A stretch of 64,000 nt of DNA from Chamaecrista fasciculata (lineage: Eukaryota; Streptophyta; Magnoliopsida; Fabales; Fabaceae), in the NCBI GenBank assembly GCA_003254925.1, contig QANZ01035224.1:91343-155342 (forward strand). The letters run 5' to 3'. This document shows, in pieces, positions 1-12,318 of this stretch (position 1 is its first letter; every line of letters starts with the position of its first letter). The notes under the pieces were generated by a model. That model ran no database searches, was not told the origin of the DNA, and worked only from the letters and a program-made list of their open reading frames with translations. Made by a program: the position numbers and the translations under genes.

Positions 1-251
1 CATGACTCTCGAGAAGCATCTAGTGCATGTATCTCTATACACCGAGGTCATGCTGGTCTTGGTTCATTTACGCTCCCACGTGAATGATCGACCAGGGACA
101 GTTTTAGATTATTTATCATATAATTAATCAAGGATTGTTATCATAGTAAACACGCTAATAATATGATAACCATTAATTTATCTCCATAAATTAATTAATA
201 TGTTCAAAACATATTTATAAAATGATTGGCCCTAGGGCACAATCTCCAACA
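1..251 (-). mobile_element. 5' end of a Copia (Angela-type) LTR, cut by the window edge
   Basis: Read on the minus strand this starts TGTTGGAGATTGTGCCC at base 251 and runs off the window start. The same sequence begins every full LTR of the family found here (13492-15647, 38108-40261, 41441-43310, 47648-49778, 50200-52259). It abuts the broken end of a LINE RNase H domain, so the LTR inserted into the LINE. No target duplication can be checked because the other end is outside the window. Confidence 0.85.
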
Positions 252-2725
252 CTATCTCCTAAGCCTAAATATTGATTGAAACCAATAACCCAGTTTCCTA
301 TGTGGTCCCTGACAAGCCCTCCAGCAGCAATGTTGGTAGACTTTGGTTCACAAGCACCATCCACGTTAAGTTTTAACCATCCCTCTTCAGGAGGTTGCCA
401 AGAAACTAGAATAGGATTATGAGCCGTAGGAGTTGGGATTGATCACTGCCAATAAAGTGGAATTTAGCGGCATGTTTGAAAGCATTATCCGCCACTGCTG
501 AAGGAAGAATAGGCGCATGATGGAAGGTCTTTTTGTTTCTTGCCCACCATATATTCCAAAGGCAATAGATGATAATAGTTCCAAAAGGAATATTAAGATG
601 AGAGTATCTACAAAGTGGTACTCAACAATCCTCCTTTTGAACAAAAGAAGATTAGTAGGAATAGAATTGCAGCACATCAACCATGCAAAGAATTTGTGTC
701 TAGGCACTTGACTTTCCAAACCCATTTCAGGTTTGTGGTGGGGCTTTTATTATTGCTACAAACTAACTGGTAAGCCTATTTAAGGGAGAAGGTGCCATTA
801 GCATTAGGGCCCCAGCTAAGAGTATCATGAGCATCAGAAAGGGGGTTCCTAGGAATGCTAATAAGAGCATTATAAATGTCTTTTGTAAACACAAAAGAGA
901 AGCAATCCCGGTTCCAATTTCCAGATTCAGTGAAGGCATTACCTACTTTGAGATGAGACTCATGGGAGAGGAGAGGACCAGATATTAGGCTTCTCAATGT
1001 TCCATTGTTTAGCCATCTATGATTCCACAAGGAAGTTTGCAAGCCAGAATGGATTGTATATTTGAGCCCCATATCAAAAACAGAATGGCCTCTTTTAAGA
1101 CATTTACTGATGATGGATTTATTTGATCTCATGTTGAGTCTGTGGTTGCATAACATAGCCCAGGGGGAGTTAGTTTCTTGAGTCATGTGCCAATATAGTT
1201 TGCCAAGGAATGCATCATTTCGTTGAAAGGATTTGATGAAGCCTAAGCCTCCTTCATCTGTAGGTTTAGAAATAGCATCCCAATTGACCAAATGCAATTT
1301 CTTCTTGCCATCAAAGGAGTTCCAAAAGAAATCCCTTGTGCATCTGTCAATTTGCATGCAAACAAATTTGGGAAAGGGTAAGGTCTGCATAAAGAATGCC
1401 GAGACAGCAGAGCAAACTGAATTAATGATAGCCATTTTCCCTATGGGAGAGAGATATCGGCCATTCCAAGAAGAAACTCTGTTTTTTATTTTGTCAATGA
1501 CACAGTCAAAATGTTTTTGTTGCCTTTGATACCAAGAGGGATACCTAAGTATCGACCTGGAGAATTGGATTCTTTAATGCCCAAGGCCAAGGAGGTGAAG
1601 GATTTAAGATTTGGAGGAGTGTTGGGGAGAACCAAATGGATGATTTGGAGAGATTAACATTGAGGCCCGGAGCGTTCCTAAAAGTCTTGAGGACACCATC
1701 AATGCTTTTAACACTCTTTTTGTTAACTTGGCAGCATTCCAAGGCTTACTGTCGACCTCATCATTAATGCGAGAGGAGAAAAGTTCCATACAAAGGATAA
1801 AGAGGTAGGGAGAGAGAGGGTCTCATTGTCGTATACCACGCTTAGGGGAGAAGAAATCAGAAATAGACCCATTGAAGATGATTGAGTGTTGGACAGAGGA
1901 GATACAATGCATAATAAGATTAATCCACTTGGGAGGGAAACGAAATATAGAGAGAGTATTGCAAATGAATTCCCAATTAATCTTGTCATAGGCTTTTTCT
2001 AGATCCAACTTAATCATCATCCAACCGTTAGACTGACCCTTCTTTGTAGAAAAGGAGTGAACCACCTCTTGAACAATAACAATGTTATCACAAGGTTTTC
2101 TTCCCAATGCAAACGCTCCTTGATTAAAAGAAATGAGATTAGGAAGGACATGTTTCAGTCTTCTAACAAGGATTTTGGTCACAATTTTGTAAAGGGTAGT
2201 GCACAAACTTATGGGTCTATAGTGATTGATCTCCGAAGGATGTGTGATTTTTGGGATTAAGCAAATTAATGACTTGTTCCAAGATACTAGGATAGATTCA
2301 TTAGAGAATAAATCTTGGATATCGAACCATAACAAAGGGTGAATGGATTACCAACATGTTTGGTAGTAAGTTGGCTGGAATCCATCGAAGCTGGGAGCTT
2401 TATTGGGCTTGATGAGTTTCCACAGCGCTTCTTTGATCTCAAGTGGAGAAGGACTAGCATTTGAAAGAGAATTGTCAGGGACAGCAGTGCATCTCATGTT
2501 AGCGGGATATGTCGAGGTGTGAGTAGAATTGAAGAGAGCCTTGAAATGGGATATGAAAAGGAATTAGACGGCTTACAAATCATAAATCCAGTTTCCTAAG
2601 CTATCGTTAATGGAAACAATTCTATTTTGTCTACGTCTACCAACAACCGAGGGATGAAAAAAGGAAATATTAGCATCCCCTAAATTAAGCCAGCACACTC
2701 TAACCCAAGAATTTTTTAGTGGCTA
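252..2725 (-). pseudogene. LINE (L1-type) ORF2 remnant: RT, zinc-finger RT region and RNase H
   Basis: Minus-strand fragments line up in the order of a plant L1-type ORF2. At 2725-2480 is the linker that follows the endonuclease (a WLNLGDANISFFH-type motif). The RT starts near 2470 (EIKEALWKL, NKAPSFDGF) and continues through 2335-1823 (HYRPISLC, KLDLEKAYDKINW). At 1435-776 and 725-417 is the zf-RVT part (HFAWL-like motif, FNANGTFSLK-like end). A plant RNase H_like domain (LKLNVDGACEP) runs at 415-252. The frame has stops near 2340 and 1822 and several shifts. The segment that should hold the catalytic FADD or YADD motif, near 1720, appears deleted. The endonuclease is absent, and the 3' end is cut by the Copia LTR at 251. 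This is clearly dead. Confidence 0.88.
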
Positions 2726-3110
2726 AAATTACATTTTGTTCCCTTAAATATTTATTGCTTTACATTTTTAATTTTTTTAAAACCTCCTTTCATTTTACTT
2801 TTTCCTACTTCACTTATTTTTTCAAACTGAAATCACATTTTAGTCCATTACATATTTACTTCTTAATTTGGTCCATCTTATTCAAACAATTTAATTTTTT
2901 AAAAAGCTTTTTACCTATTTGATTTATCTCATAAAGTCTTTTTATGAATATTTTATTTAATAAACTTCAAAATATCATATATTTTATTTTTTCCTCATAT
3001 TATTAATAAATTATATATTTTACATACATATATTATTTATATATAATATATGATTATTATGTGAAAACAATTGGCCCCCTATCTACAATTCCTAGCTCTG
3101 TCCCTAGCCA
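2726..3110. other. AT-rich spacer
   Basis: Strongly AT-rich sequence with runs of TTTA and TATA. I see no coding frame with recognisable similarity and no clear repeat boundary. Confidence 0.5.
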
Positions 3111-3608
3111 TTGTGACATTTCTCTTTGTGAGAACCAAAATCTCCACATCTCTCTTTCTGTGAGCTTTTTAGAAGGTTCTTCTTAGCACCCTGCATAAAA
3201 CCATTGTGGTGATCTTGTGTTTGAGGTTGGATAGATTTGTAATTATATTGTTGAGTGAGCTTCTAGTGCATGTGTTGTGTTGGGTTGTTATTGTACGGTT
3301 TGAGCCATGAAATCGGTTGTGGTGATCACTTTGGGTTGAGACTTGAGAGTTAGCTTTTGTATGTGTACTTGGTTACCCAATTATAAAACTCTCTTGTTGT
3401 GTACTTGAGGAGTAAACGTAGGATCAGGAGCAATCTTAGTCTGAACCACTATATATACTGATGCGATCTTCCTACCTTCTTATCTAGTTGCTTCGTAACG
3501 ATTTGTTTGCAAGAATGTGTTTTTCTAAGGAAATTGTTTTATGAACTGAAGAAAATTTTAAAGAATCAATTCACCTCCTCCCCCCCGGGATTGATTTTTG
3601 ACTAACAT
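3111..3608 (+). repeat. possible tail of an unrelated Copia LTR
   Basis: The stretch ends with a CAATTCACCTCCTCCCCCCC-like block followed by GGGATTGATTTTTGACTAAC. This resembles the U5 end of many plant Copia LTRs, which finish with a C-rich block. No TGGTATCAGAGC primer site follows, and I cannot find the other LTR end. Low confidence. Confidence 0.25.
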
Positions 3609-4377
3609 TTGTTGAACAAGAAGTCCACTTTTGATCCCGATTTGATCTCATTTACTGATTACTCGGAACTGACAGAGAAAAAATTTGTTAAAAGTAACTT
3701 GTATAGTTCCAATTTCGTTGTATTCGAATATAAAATAAATCAGAAGAGATATGATCAATCACATTATTTTAATAGTTACGAACCAATAATGAAACTTATT
3801 AAGGACTAAAAAAAACTTTGTAGAAACATTTTTAAGGACCAAAATGGAATTGAAAAATATTGGAGACTAAAATAAAATTTAGGTTAAATATTAGGCACTA
3901 AAATCATATAATGGTAAAAGAAAAGGACACCTTTTCCCCATCTTTGTCATGTGAAAAAAGAAATATAAATAATGGAGCACATCAAATGAAAACAAAAAGA
4001 ATTTCCTCGTCCCTTCCCTTCTATCTCCCTCTAATCTCCCCTTCCCTTAATTGTGAAACAAACTTTAAATAAAATGAAATGGACGAGAAATTTCATGAAT
4101 TAATTAGAATAATTAACACTTAACAGATCAATTGAGAAAAGTCAGTCTCCCTTCTATAACGCGCGTTGTTTTCGAGTCTCACTTTCTACAACTTTAATAT
4201 CCTCCTTTTTGTAGAATAAAATCAAACAAGAAATGATGACGAGTAAGATCCATGAAAATAATAAACTCAAAATTTTAAAATTTAAAAATAACTATTTTGT
4301 TAATTGTCTTCCCTAAGCTCGCACTTTCTTATTATTTATGCTGATGTTGAAATATAGAAGGAAGACTTGACCACACA
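3609..4377. other. AT-rich spacer, no gene seen
   Basis: There is a short open frame at 3609-3809 but it matches nothing I recognise and has no codon structure of note. Phrases such as aaggactaaa and gaccaaaatgg suggest decayed TTTGGTCC-type repeat. Confidence 0.4.
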
Positions 4378-5026
4378 TAGGGATGACAATTATTTTGGAT
4401 AATTAGGATACTCGTCCACATCTGTCTTAAAAAATTATTTGGTATTCGTCGGATACCGAATATCAGATAAGGTACAAATAGTGAAAATCAAAAAGTTTTC
4501 GGACATTGGGTGGATACGGATATTGTCCTGTGATACCCTATATGTTCGAAATAAATGGATAGTTAGGGTATCCGATATCCGATTCCCTATTATTTATTTA
4601 ATTTTATATTTTACATTCAATTTAATATTTTATATATAATTATTTAAATTGAATTTATATTTTGTAAAATATCTTTTATATAATTATTTTTTAGTTATTT
4701 TATATTTAATTTTTTATTTTAGAAAACAAATTTAAAATATATATAAATCAACAATAATTTTATTTATTTATTTTAGTTGAAAGATACTAAATATCGGGTA
4801 CCCTATATATCCAATTTATAAAATAGGATATCCTACACATTCATATTTGTTTTCGAATATTTCGGGTATTTATAAGGGTACCCATCGGATACGAGATTTT
4901 GAATAGAGTACGGATACGTATATTGATTTATTAGATATTGATAGGGTACAGATATTGGATAAGATGAACGAATACCAATACAGATAGTGACAAAATCATC
5001 AGGTACCCTACCCGTTGCGATCCCTA
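4378..5026. repeat. hAT-like short inverted-repeat element (649 bp)
   Basis: The left end reads TAGGGATGACAA and the reverse complement of the right end reads TAGGGATCGCAA, giving a short imperfect terminal inverted repeat. The interior is AT-rich with many copies of GGATATCCGATA- and GGGTACC-like words near both ends. This architecture is common for non-autonomous hAT elements of plants. I could not see a convincing 8-bp target duplication, so the assignment rests on the ends only. Confidence 0.45.
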
Positions 5027-5344
5027 CTTGACGTTAGGCATTTACTTTGAGGATACCAATAATACTTTTATCTTTTTTTTCTTTTTTTATTGATATGGGG
5101 TTTGATTAAATAGGAATCATTGTGATCATTAGAGGGTTATGACTCATGTTACACAAATTCCACTTCATCCTGATTCACGTAACATTCCCATTTTACAGTG
5201 TCTCATATACCTAAACCATGTCCACCATGTCATTCCCACTCCCACATGTGTTCCACAGTTCAGAGGAGAAACATGTATGTGGAGATAATAATGAACCAGG
5301 TATTTACAAAGATAGTCTTCAACTTAATTACTGCTTCCTTGTTG
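5027..5344. other. spacer, no gene seen
   Basis: Mixed composition. The small frame from 5218 runs into the next repeat and has no recognisable domain. Confidence 0.4.
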
Positions 5345-5806
5345 CAGGGATGATTAAAATATTCAGATTTAATGGGGACCCTAAACTTTATTTTATGGGT
5401 ATGGGTCTACACTCAGACACAACCTTAATGGGTCTGAGTCCCGGTGTGGGGGCACTCTACCCATATACCCATTGATAATAATAAATATATTTTTATATAT
5501 AAAAAATATAATACTTTAACACTTTTTATTGAAAAAATATTAAATTTTTTATAAATATTGAAATATTTTATTAATGCATTCATATTTATGATGTATTTTT
5601 TTATTAGCTATATATGTAAAAAATTGGATGAATACAAGTTTTATATTAACAAAAAATAATTTATTTTAAAAATTTTTTAGGTTCGGGTCCGGGTATGAGG
5701 ATTAGATTATCCAGCGGGTATAGGTATGAGAATTGATTTTGATACCCGTTCACATTAGATCGGGTCCGATCCGAGTATCATAGTACCTTACCCATGATCA
5801 TCTCTA
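5345..5806. repeat. hAT-like short inverted-repeat element (462 bp)
   Basis: The left end reads CAGGGATGATTA and the reverse complement of the right end reads TAGAGATGATCA. The subterminal regions are rich in GGGTAT and GGGTCCG words in inverted orientation. It is similar in style to 4378-5026 but a different sequence. No exact target duplication seen. Confidence 0.42.
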
Positions 5807-6550
5807 CGTAGTAGCTGGACCTGATCGAATCTTCTACCGTATAAATGCACTCCAGTTTGAAAAAAATCAAAATTAAAAAAAAAAGAAGGTCGATCCGCTT
5901 TTGATTAGAGCTACCCTTGAAAGTTGAGATACCAATTCAGATTGGAGTAGTATGGTATGATTTTATTTTGATTTGTTTCTTCTTTAAATAAAAATAATAA
6001 TGTTCAATTAACAGATAGGTAAATAATATAAATAATCGTGAGATGTGGCACATTTGCTCATTGTTATACATCAATGTATCAATCAATACAAGTTAATGGA
6101 GTTATAATTGAATAGCCAGTGAGGATCCTTTTATGAAATTATATATAATAAGTAGGACTGATTTAAAAGGAACTAAACTATAGGGACTTAATTAAAATTT
6201 GAAGTAAATTGTAAGGAACTAAATTAAAGGATAACTTTTATTTTTAAACCTCAAAAGCTCTCCTCTTTTATTTTGAAGAAATTTCGCATAGCTTTATTAA
6301 AGTTTTTAAAAAAAAAAAGAACGTTTTTAGAGTCACGAGACCCAGTAAGGTCTTAATGCCTTAATTTGATTAATTGGTCGGGTGTAAAAAACTCATATTT
6401 AAAAATGAAATAAAATTTTTTTAGCTCAACCTGATCTTATAGGCTTTCAATTTTTAAAATTAAAAAAATAATTTTTTCAATATGAACTTAAATTACTAAG
6501 AAACGTTAAGATAATATCATAATTCATAAGTCACAACATACATAATTATT
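5807..6550. other. AT-rich spacer, no gene seen
   Basis: AT-rich. Short phrases (ggaactaaa, gggacttaatt) hint at decayed repeat. No coding similarity recognised. Confidence 0.4.
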
Positions 6551-6830
6551 TAATATTGAGATAAAGTACTATTTGGTTCCTCCTTTTTTATACTTTGAAC
6601 TATTTGGTCCCTCATTAATTACAAATGTCAACTCGTTAGTCCCTCTAGCCTATATCCGTTATTAACAGTGATGACTTGCCCGTTAAGTGCACACGTGGCA
6701 CGTTAAATGCCACGTAATTAACTATTTGGTCGCTCTATTTTAAATCTGAAATATGAGTTGGCTCAATCTTTCAAAAGACAACCATTTAGTCCCTCTTCCT
6801 CATGTCTTCTAGGGTTAGTTCGTCCTCCTC
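6551..6830 (+). repeat. single arm of a TTTGGTCC-type (Mutator-like) repeat
   Basis: It contains spaced TATTTGGTTCCTC, CTATTTGGTCCCTC and TTAGTCCCTC blocks plus ACGTGGCA and TTAA segments. These are the same kind of terminal arm seen at 37418-37692, 56360-56634 and 58525-58920. I could not find a matching inverted arm nearby. Confidence 0.4.
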
Positions 6831-7085
6831 TCACTCTCTCCTCGCCGGATTCATTCCTCATAACGCTTTCCTTGACAATGAGATAAAGTAGAACAAGTGC
6901 AAGAACAAAAACATGGCATAATTATTGAACACGGCATAATCTGTCATAATAGAAGCACTAGTGTCTGTTTGAGGGTGAACTGAATCATTCAAAGAAGCAT
7001 TCCGCTCGACATGATGGTTCATATTGTGACCGAACTGAATCATGATGTGCTTCACAGTTTTGGTTCTTGGAATTGAAATATGATT

Positions 7086-7238
7086 TATGTTGTTTTACCT
7101 AATGCTATCCGAAATTCCATCCACGCTATTCCCTTCTCTTTGTCTAATTCTTCTGACGATTTCAAGGTTTGGAAATCGAGTCTCAATGGTGTCTTTTCTT
7201 TAAAATATGCATACTGTATTTCCTTGAAGCATCCAACT
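7086..7238 (+). pseudogene. LINE ORF2 scrap (zf-RVT region), plus strand
   Basis: One frame reads HAIPFSLSNSSDDFKVWK followed by NGVFSLKYAY. This is the conserved W-x6-G-x-FS(V/L)K-x-AY block at the start of the zf-RVT domain of plant LINEs. The frame stops at the Reina-type Gypsy LTR, which begins at 7239, so the Gypsy inserted into the LINE. About 50 codons remain. Confidence 0.6.
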
Positions 7239-7442
7239 GTTACGTTAACAATGAAATAGCAATGGAATATGAGGCAAATACTGGGTCTATATTACTAAGA
7301 GAGAATTAAGAAAACATATAGCAGAAAAGCACAACGGCTCTGAAAAATCACAGAGTACGAAGGTCAGAAAAAGAGAGAGAGAATGTCAGGGAAGAGAGGA
7401 GAAATTCAGAAGGAGGAGAGTCCACTAATTTCATTACACACA
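7239..7442 (-). repeat. 3' LTR of the Reina-like Gypsy element
   Basis: On the minus strand the sequence after the polyprotein stop begins TGTGTGTAATG and ends CGTAACA, giving a TG...CA unit of about 204 bp. It lies a few bases beyond a GGAGGGAA purine stretch. The exact start is uncertain by a few bases because of a CA-repeat. Its partner LTR is not in the window. Confidence 0.6.
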
Positions 7443-7465
7443 CAAATAGACCCACTATACTGATA

Positions 7466-10400
7466 TTAATTCCCTCCTGCAGCTTTCCAAGTCGGTTTCT
7501 TCATTCGCATGCTTTTCCTCAATGTTGGTTCTCTCACTTCGTTAGTTTGTGATGCCACATGTGCTGCTGACTCTGCTAGCTGACTTGCTTCAATCCCTCC
7601 ACCATGGCGCTGACATGTAACATTTCCCCCTCCATTAGCACTGACCTTGTCCTCAAGGTCAAAAGCTGGGTATCGACATTGTATCTCTGTGAGTAATTCC
7701 CATGTGGGCTGTACCCCACCGTCCCACTCTATCAGCACTTGGGTCTCATATTGCTCTCCCATTTGAACCTGGCGAATATCCAAAACAGAGCATGGGGATA
7801 TGACAGGACCTGAGTCGTTAGAAAGAAGAGGAAGCGGGATATACTGTTGCTCTGGTTCACCCTTGCAACGCTTCAGTTGAGATACATGGAAGACGTTGTG
7901 AATTCGAGCAGAATCCGGCAATTTTAATCGATACGCCACTTGTCCAACTCGCTCTGTCACTGGGAAAGGACCGAAATAGCGAAGGCTCAGTTTTTGATTC
8001 CTCCGGAGTTGCACTGACTGTTGTCGATACGGCTGCAACCTTACGAACACATTATCACCAACGTCAAACTCTTCTTCTCGTCGATGTCGATCCGCAAATT
8101 TCTTCATGCGATTTTGTGCTCCCTGCAAGTGAATTTTTAACCGAGAAAGCAGGGCATCACGTTCAAGGAGTTGTTTACTCACCTCCACGGGGTCAGCATC
8201 CGCCGGAGAGTAGCGAATGATTGTCGGAGGATCCCTTCCATATACCGCCTTGAATGGAGACAATCCAGTTGAGGAATGTGTGGCTGTATTGTACCAATAT
8301 TCGGCCCAACCTAAGAAGCGGAACCAATTCCGAGGATGATCATACACAAAACACCGGAGGTACATCTCAAGGCACTTATTCACGGCTTCCGTTTGACCGT
8401 CGGTCTGCGGGTGGTAGGCCGAACTCATGTGTAACGAAGTCCCTTGAAGGCGAAAAAGATGACGCCAAAATGAGCTAGTGAAGACTCTATCACGGTCAGA
8501 GACGATGGTCAATGGCAATCCATGAAGCTTAACCACCACGTCAACAAATTTTTCGGCAACCTGAGAGCTTGTGAATCCAGATTTTAGCGCCGCAAAATGG
8601 GCATACTTAGTCAGGCGATCCACAACCACCATGATGACTTGGAACCCATTAGATGATGGCAATCCGGTAATGAAATCCATCGACACGTCCTCCCAAATTT
8701 GTTGCGGAACCGGTAACGGTTGAAGAAGTCCCGCCGGATGAAGTTGGGAGTGTTTCGCTTGTTGGCAAACTGTACAAGTTTGCACAAATTGCTGAACATC
8801 CTTGCGCATAGCTGGCCAATAAAAGAATGTTGCAAGGCGTTGAAGGGTGCGATTAATTCCAGCGTGACCTCCAATTGGAGATGCATGATACTCAAGCAAG
8901 AGTTGTTGTTTCAAATTAGCAGCCAATGAAGGAATTACCACCCTGTCATTCCAACACAAAATTCCATCTCGAATTGAATACGGAAGTCGAGAGGCAGGTT
9001 GCTCACAACACGTTTTGAAAATTTCAGATAGCTCCTTATCCTTTAAGACCTCTTCTTTAATTTCGTCCAGGATATGAAAAACAGGGGATGAGACAGCCAT
9101 ATTGAAGCTTCGCGATAATGCATCTGCTACTATATTGGCTTTGCCAGGCTTATACTCTATTGTGAAACGGAACCCCATTAACTTTGGCAACCATGCTTCT
9201 TGTTCCGGGGTTTGAATCGTTTGATCCGTTAGATGATGCAGACTTTTCTGATCAGTGCGGATAATAAAGAAATGGCCGAACAAGTAATGCCGAAACTTGG
9301 AGACCGCCTCTGTTATTGCTAACATTTCCCTTGCATAAGCAGACTTTTTTTGAATCCTCTCAGGAATTTTCTTGGAGAAGAAGGCGATGGGATGATTGTT
9401 TTGACTCAGCACTGCACCAATTCCCACACTCGACGCATCTGTATCCAGATAAAAAGTTTTGGTGAAATCTGGTAAGACCAATACCGGAGCACTCGTCACG
9501 CATTCCTTTAACCTTCGGAAAGCAGTTGCCGCTGCCTCAGACCAATTGAAAGCATCTTTTCGAAGCAAATCAGTCAGGGGACTTGCAATAATCGAATAAT
9601 TTTTTATGAATCTTCTGTAATAACCTGTAAGTCCCAGAAATCCTCTCAATTGTTTCAAATTGGTGGGTTCGGGCCAATCTTGAATCGCTGTCACCTTGCT
9701 CGGATCCATCTCTACTCCCGCTGCCGATACCACATGGCCTAAATAATCAATTTTCTTCTGACCAAATAAACATTTTGATAACTTGGCATACAGATTATGG
9801 TCGGCTAAAACAGTCAGAACTTGATATAAATGCGACAAATGCAGGGACCAATCTGAACTGTAAACCAAAATGTCATCGAAGAATACCAACACGAATTTGC
9901 GCAGAAAAGGCTGAAAAATGGAGTTCATCAAAGCCTGAAATGTTGCCGGCGCATTCGTTAACCCAAACGGCATCACTAGCCACTCATAATGACCTTGATG
10001 AGTTCGGAATGCCGTCTTGTGTCGGTCATCGGGGTGTACTAATATCTGATGATAACCAGATCTCAAATCCAATTTTGAAAAATATACCGCACCATGAAGC
10101 TCATCAAGCAATTCATCTACTGTAGGGATGGGAAAACTGTCTTTAATGGTGACAGCATTCAAAGCTCTGTAGTCGGTGCAAAACCTCCAAGTGCCGTCTT
10201 TCTTTTTCACAAGTATCACCGGCGCCGAAAAAGGGCTCGAACTGGGTTGAATGATGCCTTCCATCAACATTTGCTTAACGATTTCCTCAATAGCATCCTT
10301 CTTTGCAAAGGGATAACGATAAGGTCTGACTTTAACTGGAGGTGTATCTGCCTGTAATATTATGCGATGGTCATAGGCACGCTTTGGAGGCAACCCTCGT

Positions 10401-12034
10401 GGAGTCTCAAAGACTTTGGCAAATGAATCCAATAAGCCCATTAAGTCTGCTGGTGTTGTTTTGGGCAAAGAAGCCAAAACATTTTCAGGCCCAATAATGG
10501 GAGCCCATTGTAGTGTATATAACTCAGCAATTGCATGTGTAGCTGAAATACGTTTTAAGTGATGGAATTCAGCCACGTGGGCCCTACTTCCCTGTTCACC
10601 CATCAAAGTTACGAACTTGCCATCCATGTAAAACTTAATGGACCCTGTGCTATAATCAGCAATGTGAGGGCCCAATGTTGCAAGCCAAGTTGCTCCCAGT
10701 ACAATATCTGACCCGGTAATTGGTAACACATGGGCCATAACCCGAATTTTGTTGCCCTGAATATCCATCTCCAACTCTTGGACCTTCGAGTTGCCGTGAA
10801 GGTAGTGGCCGTTTCCGACCAAAACTCTGAACGGCGGCGCTGGCTCCACTGGAAGATGAAGGCTCTTCACCAATCGAGGTTGGATGAACGTGTCTGAACT
10901 TCCACCGTCAAGAAGGACCTGAACTTTTTGCCCCGCAATCGACCCTGTGAAACGAATTGTGCCAGTTGCCGTTTCGCCACTCAAGGCGTTAAGAGAAAGA
11001 TGGTGCTCCGTTGGTGTTTCTGCGGTTGCCTCTTCCGCCACCTTTGGCTCGATTTCAGTAATTTCAGGCTCGTCATCATCCATTTGTAGCACATAGTAGT
11101 GCCTATTTGGGCAGCGATGGTTCAACGAGAACTTCTCGTCGCAGGTGTAACATAACCCTTTCTCTCGGCGCAATTGCATCTCAGCTGCTGTCATTTTTTT
11201 TACAGGAGCAATTTGGGCTGTCCGTGGCGTTGGTAGTAGAGCCGGAAGATTTGGTTTCACCTGATTTCTTTGACCCGCCGCGGAAGAGGAGGGTCCCATC
11301 AACAACGGTACTGTTGGATTGAAGGTCACGGTGCTCTGTCGTGTTCGATTGTTTCCTAAACCCCAGCCCCCTTTTTCATCGTGTAAACGTGCCAAAGCAA
11401 CGACTCTCAACAATGATGTGGGAGATTGTGCTAAAACTTCACGGCGTAAGTCGGGTTTCAAACCGCTAATAAAACAATCCAGCACCGCGTCATCCGATAA
11501 ACCCTCCGCTCTATTCGCGAGAACAATGAACTCTCTGTAGTATTCCGACACCGAGGTTGCCTGATATAGTTTGAACAGCTTGGCACGAGGAGCTTCGAAC
11601 GGAGATGGCCCAAACTGTGACTCAATAGCCTTAGTGAGGGTTTGCCAAGTTGGAATTTCATTCTTCCGTTGCATCATTTGGAACCATGGCACAGCTTGCC
11701 CGTCCATATTCACAGCTGCAATGATCAGCCGTTGGTCATCTGGAGTGGAGTAATAGTGAAAAAATTGTTCTGCTCTGAAGATCCAGTGTAATGGCTCTGT
11801 TCCATCAAACCGAGGAAAATCGAGTTTAGCGTTTTTGGTTTGAAATGGCTGATACTGAGTGTTTGGTTGTGACGGAGATGGAGTGTCTGCGTAACGAAAG
11901 GTTGTTGCGGTCATTGGGGTCGCGGCAGCCACTGGAGACGCCGGCACCGCTGACATCTTCATCTTCTCCATGCTCGACACAAAAGACTCCATGGCCTTGG
12001 AAGCAGATTCTAACGAGCCCTCTATTCTGTCCAT
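7466..12034 (-). CDS. Gypsy (Reina-like) gag-pol-chromodomain polyprotein
   Basis: This polyprotein would supply capsid, protease, reverse transcriptase, RNase H and integrase for copy-and-paste transposition. Domains in order: retrotransposon gag core at about residues 95-200; zinc knuckle [14 protein letters not shown] near 296-308; aspartic protease with [11 protein letters not shown] near 375; RT with FFDDILVYS near 720; RNase H starting at YLDTDAS near 863; integrase HHCC near 1050-1090 and a D-D-E set (SMDFITG near 1118, SDRDRVF near 1178, the Glu in DGQTEAVNK near 1216); a chromodomain near 1415-1465 ([18 protein letters not shown]). There is no stop or frameshift over 1522 residues, which is unusual in this window and suggests a young copy. 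The listed start is the first Met, but the frame stays open upstream ([11 protein letters not shown]) to the N at 12070. The true start is therefore probably lost. Confidence 0.95.
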   Translation of the reverse strand: MDRIEGSLESASKAMESFVSSMEKMKMSAVPASPVAAATPMTATTFRYADTPSPSQPNTQYQPFQTKNAKLDFPRFDGTEPLHWIFRAEQFFHYYSTPDDQRLIIAAVNMDGQAVPWFQMMQRKNEIPTWQTLTKAIESQFGPSPFEAPRAKLFKLYQATSVSEYYREFIVLANRAEGLSDDAVLDCFISGLKPDLRREVLAQSPTSLLRVVALARLHDEKGGWGLGNNRTRQSTVTFNPTVPLLMGPSSSAAGQRNQVKPNLPALLPTPRTAQIAPVKKMTAAEMQLRREKGLCYTCDEKFSLNHRCPNRHYYVLQMDDDEPEITEIEPKVAEEATAETPTEHHLSLNALSGETATGTIRFTGSIAGQKVQVLLDGGSSDTFIQPRLVKSLHLPVEPAPPFRVLVGNGHYLHGNSKVQELEMDIQGNKIRVMAHVLPITGSDIVLGATWLATLGPHIADYSTGSIKFYMDGKFVTLMGEQGSRAHVAEFHHLKRISATHAIAELYTLQWAPIIGPENVLASLPKTTPADLMGLLDSFAKVFETPRGLPPKRAYDHRIILQADTPPVKVRPYRYPFAKKDAIEEIVKQMLMEGIIQPSSSPFSAPVILVKKKDGTWRFCTDYRALNAVTIKDSFPIPTVDELLDELHGAVYFSKLDLRSGYHQILVHPDDRHKTAFRTHQGHYEWLVMPFGLTNAPATFQALMNSIFQPFLRKFVLVFFDDILVYSSDWSLHLSHLYQVLTVLADHNLYAKLSKCLFGQKKIDYLGHVVSAAGVEMDPSKVTAIQDWPEPTNLKQLRGFLGLTGYYRRFIKNYSIIASPLTDLLRKDAFNWSEAAATAFRRLKECVTSAPVLVLPDFTKTFYLDTDASSVGIGAVLSQNNHPIAFFSKKIPERIQKKSAYAREMLAITEAVSKFRHYLFGHFFIIRTDQKSLHHLTDQTIQTPEQEAWLPKLMGFRFTIEYKPGKANIVADALSRSFNMAVSSPVFHILDEIKEEVLKDKELSEIFKTCCEQPASRLPYSIRDGILCWNDRVVIPSLAANLKQQLLLEYHASPIGGHAGINRTLQRLATFFYWPAMRKDVQQFVQTCTVCQQAKHSQLHPAGLLQPLPVPQQIWEDVSMDFITGLPSSNGFQVIMVVVDRLTKYAHFAALKSGFTSSQVAEKFVDVVVKLHGLPLTIVSDRDRVFTSSFWRHLFRLQGTSLHMSSAYHPQTDGQTEAVNKCLEMYLRCFVYDHPRNWFRFLGWAEYWYNTATHSSTGLSPFKAVYGRDPPTIIRYSPADADPVEVSKQLLERDALLSRLKIHLQGAQNRMKKFADRHRREEEFDVGDNVFVRLQPYRQQSVQLRRNQKLSLRYFGPFPVTERVGQVAYRLKLPDSARIHNVFHVSQLKRCKGEPEQQYIPLPLLSNDSGPVISPCSVLDIRQVQMGEQYETQVLIEWDGGVQPTWELLTEIQCRYPAFDLEDKVSANGGGNVTCQRHGGGIEASQLAESAAHVASQTNEVREPTLRKSMRMKKPTWKAAGGN

Positions 12035-12069
12035 CCGCTTCGTGTGCTCTGTTTCACGTCTCTCGAGAA

Positions 12070-12070
12070 N
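12070..12070. other. single-N assembly join
   Basis: One N separates the open Gypsy gag frame from a truncated Copia LTR. The text CTCTCGAGAA just before it also occurs inside the Copia LTR (base 6 of this window), so a false overlap is plausible. The adjacency of the two elements should not be trusted. Confidence 0.8.
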
Positions 12071-12318
12071 ACTCTCGTCCCAGCATCTAGTGCGTGCATC
12101 TCATGCACCGAGGTCATGCTGGTCTTGGTTCAATTCAAGCTCCCACTCGAATGAGCTACCAGGGACTGTTTAGATTAATTATCTCATAATTAATCATGGA
12201 CTGTTATCATAGTAAACATGCTAATAATATGATAACCATTAATTTATCTCCATAAATTAATTGATATATTCCCAATATATCTAAAGGATGATTGACCCTA
12301 GGGCACAATCTCCATCAG
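12071..12318 (-). repeat. Copia 3' LTR, first ~250 bp only
   Basis: It begins TGATGGAGATTGTGCCC at 12318 on the minus strand and follows the family LTR as far as the GGGACGAGAGT segment, where the single N at 12070 cuts it. Confidence 0.8.

Larger units (their letters stand above)
7239..12069 (-). mobile_element. Reina-like chromovirus (Ty3/Gypsy), 5' end missing
   Basis: A near-complete minus-strand Gypsy element. It has one LTR of about 204 bp at its 3' end and a single gag-pol frame ending in a chromodomain. It is inserted in a LINE scrap, with ccaac flanking the LTR at 7234-7238. The 5' LTR and primer site are absent because the element stops at the single N at 12070, where a Copia LTR fragment begins. 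The gag C-C-H-C knuckle, chromodomain and short LTR fit the Reina group better than Tekay or CRM, which have longer LTRs. The lineage call is an inference. Confidence 0.85.

Noticed and set aside
1233..1529. 98-codon plus-strand frame
   Set aside because: It is the antisense of the LINE zf-RVT region at 776-1435.
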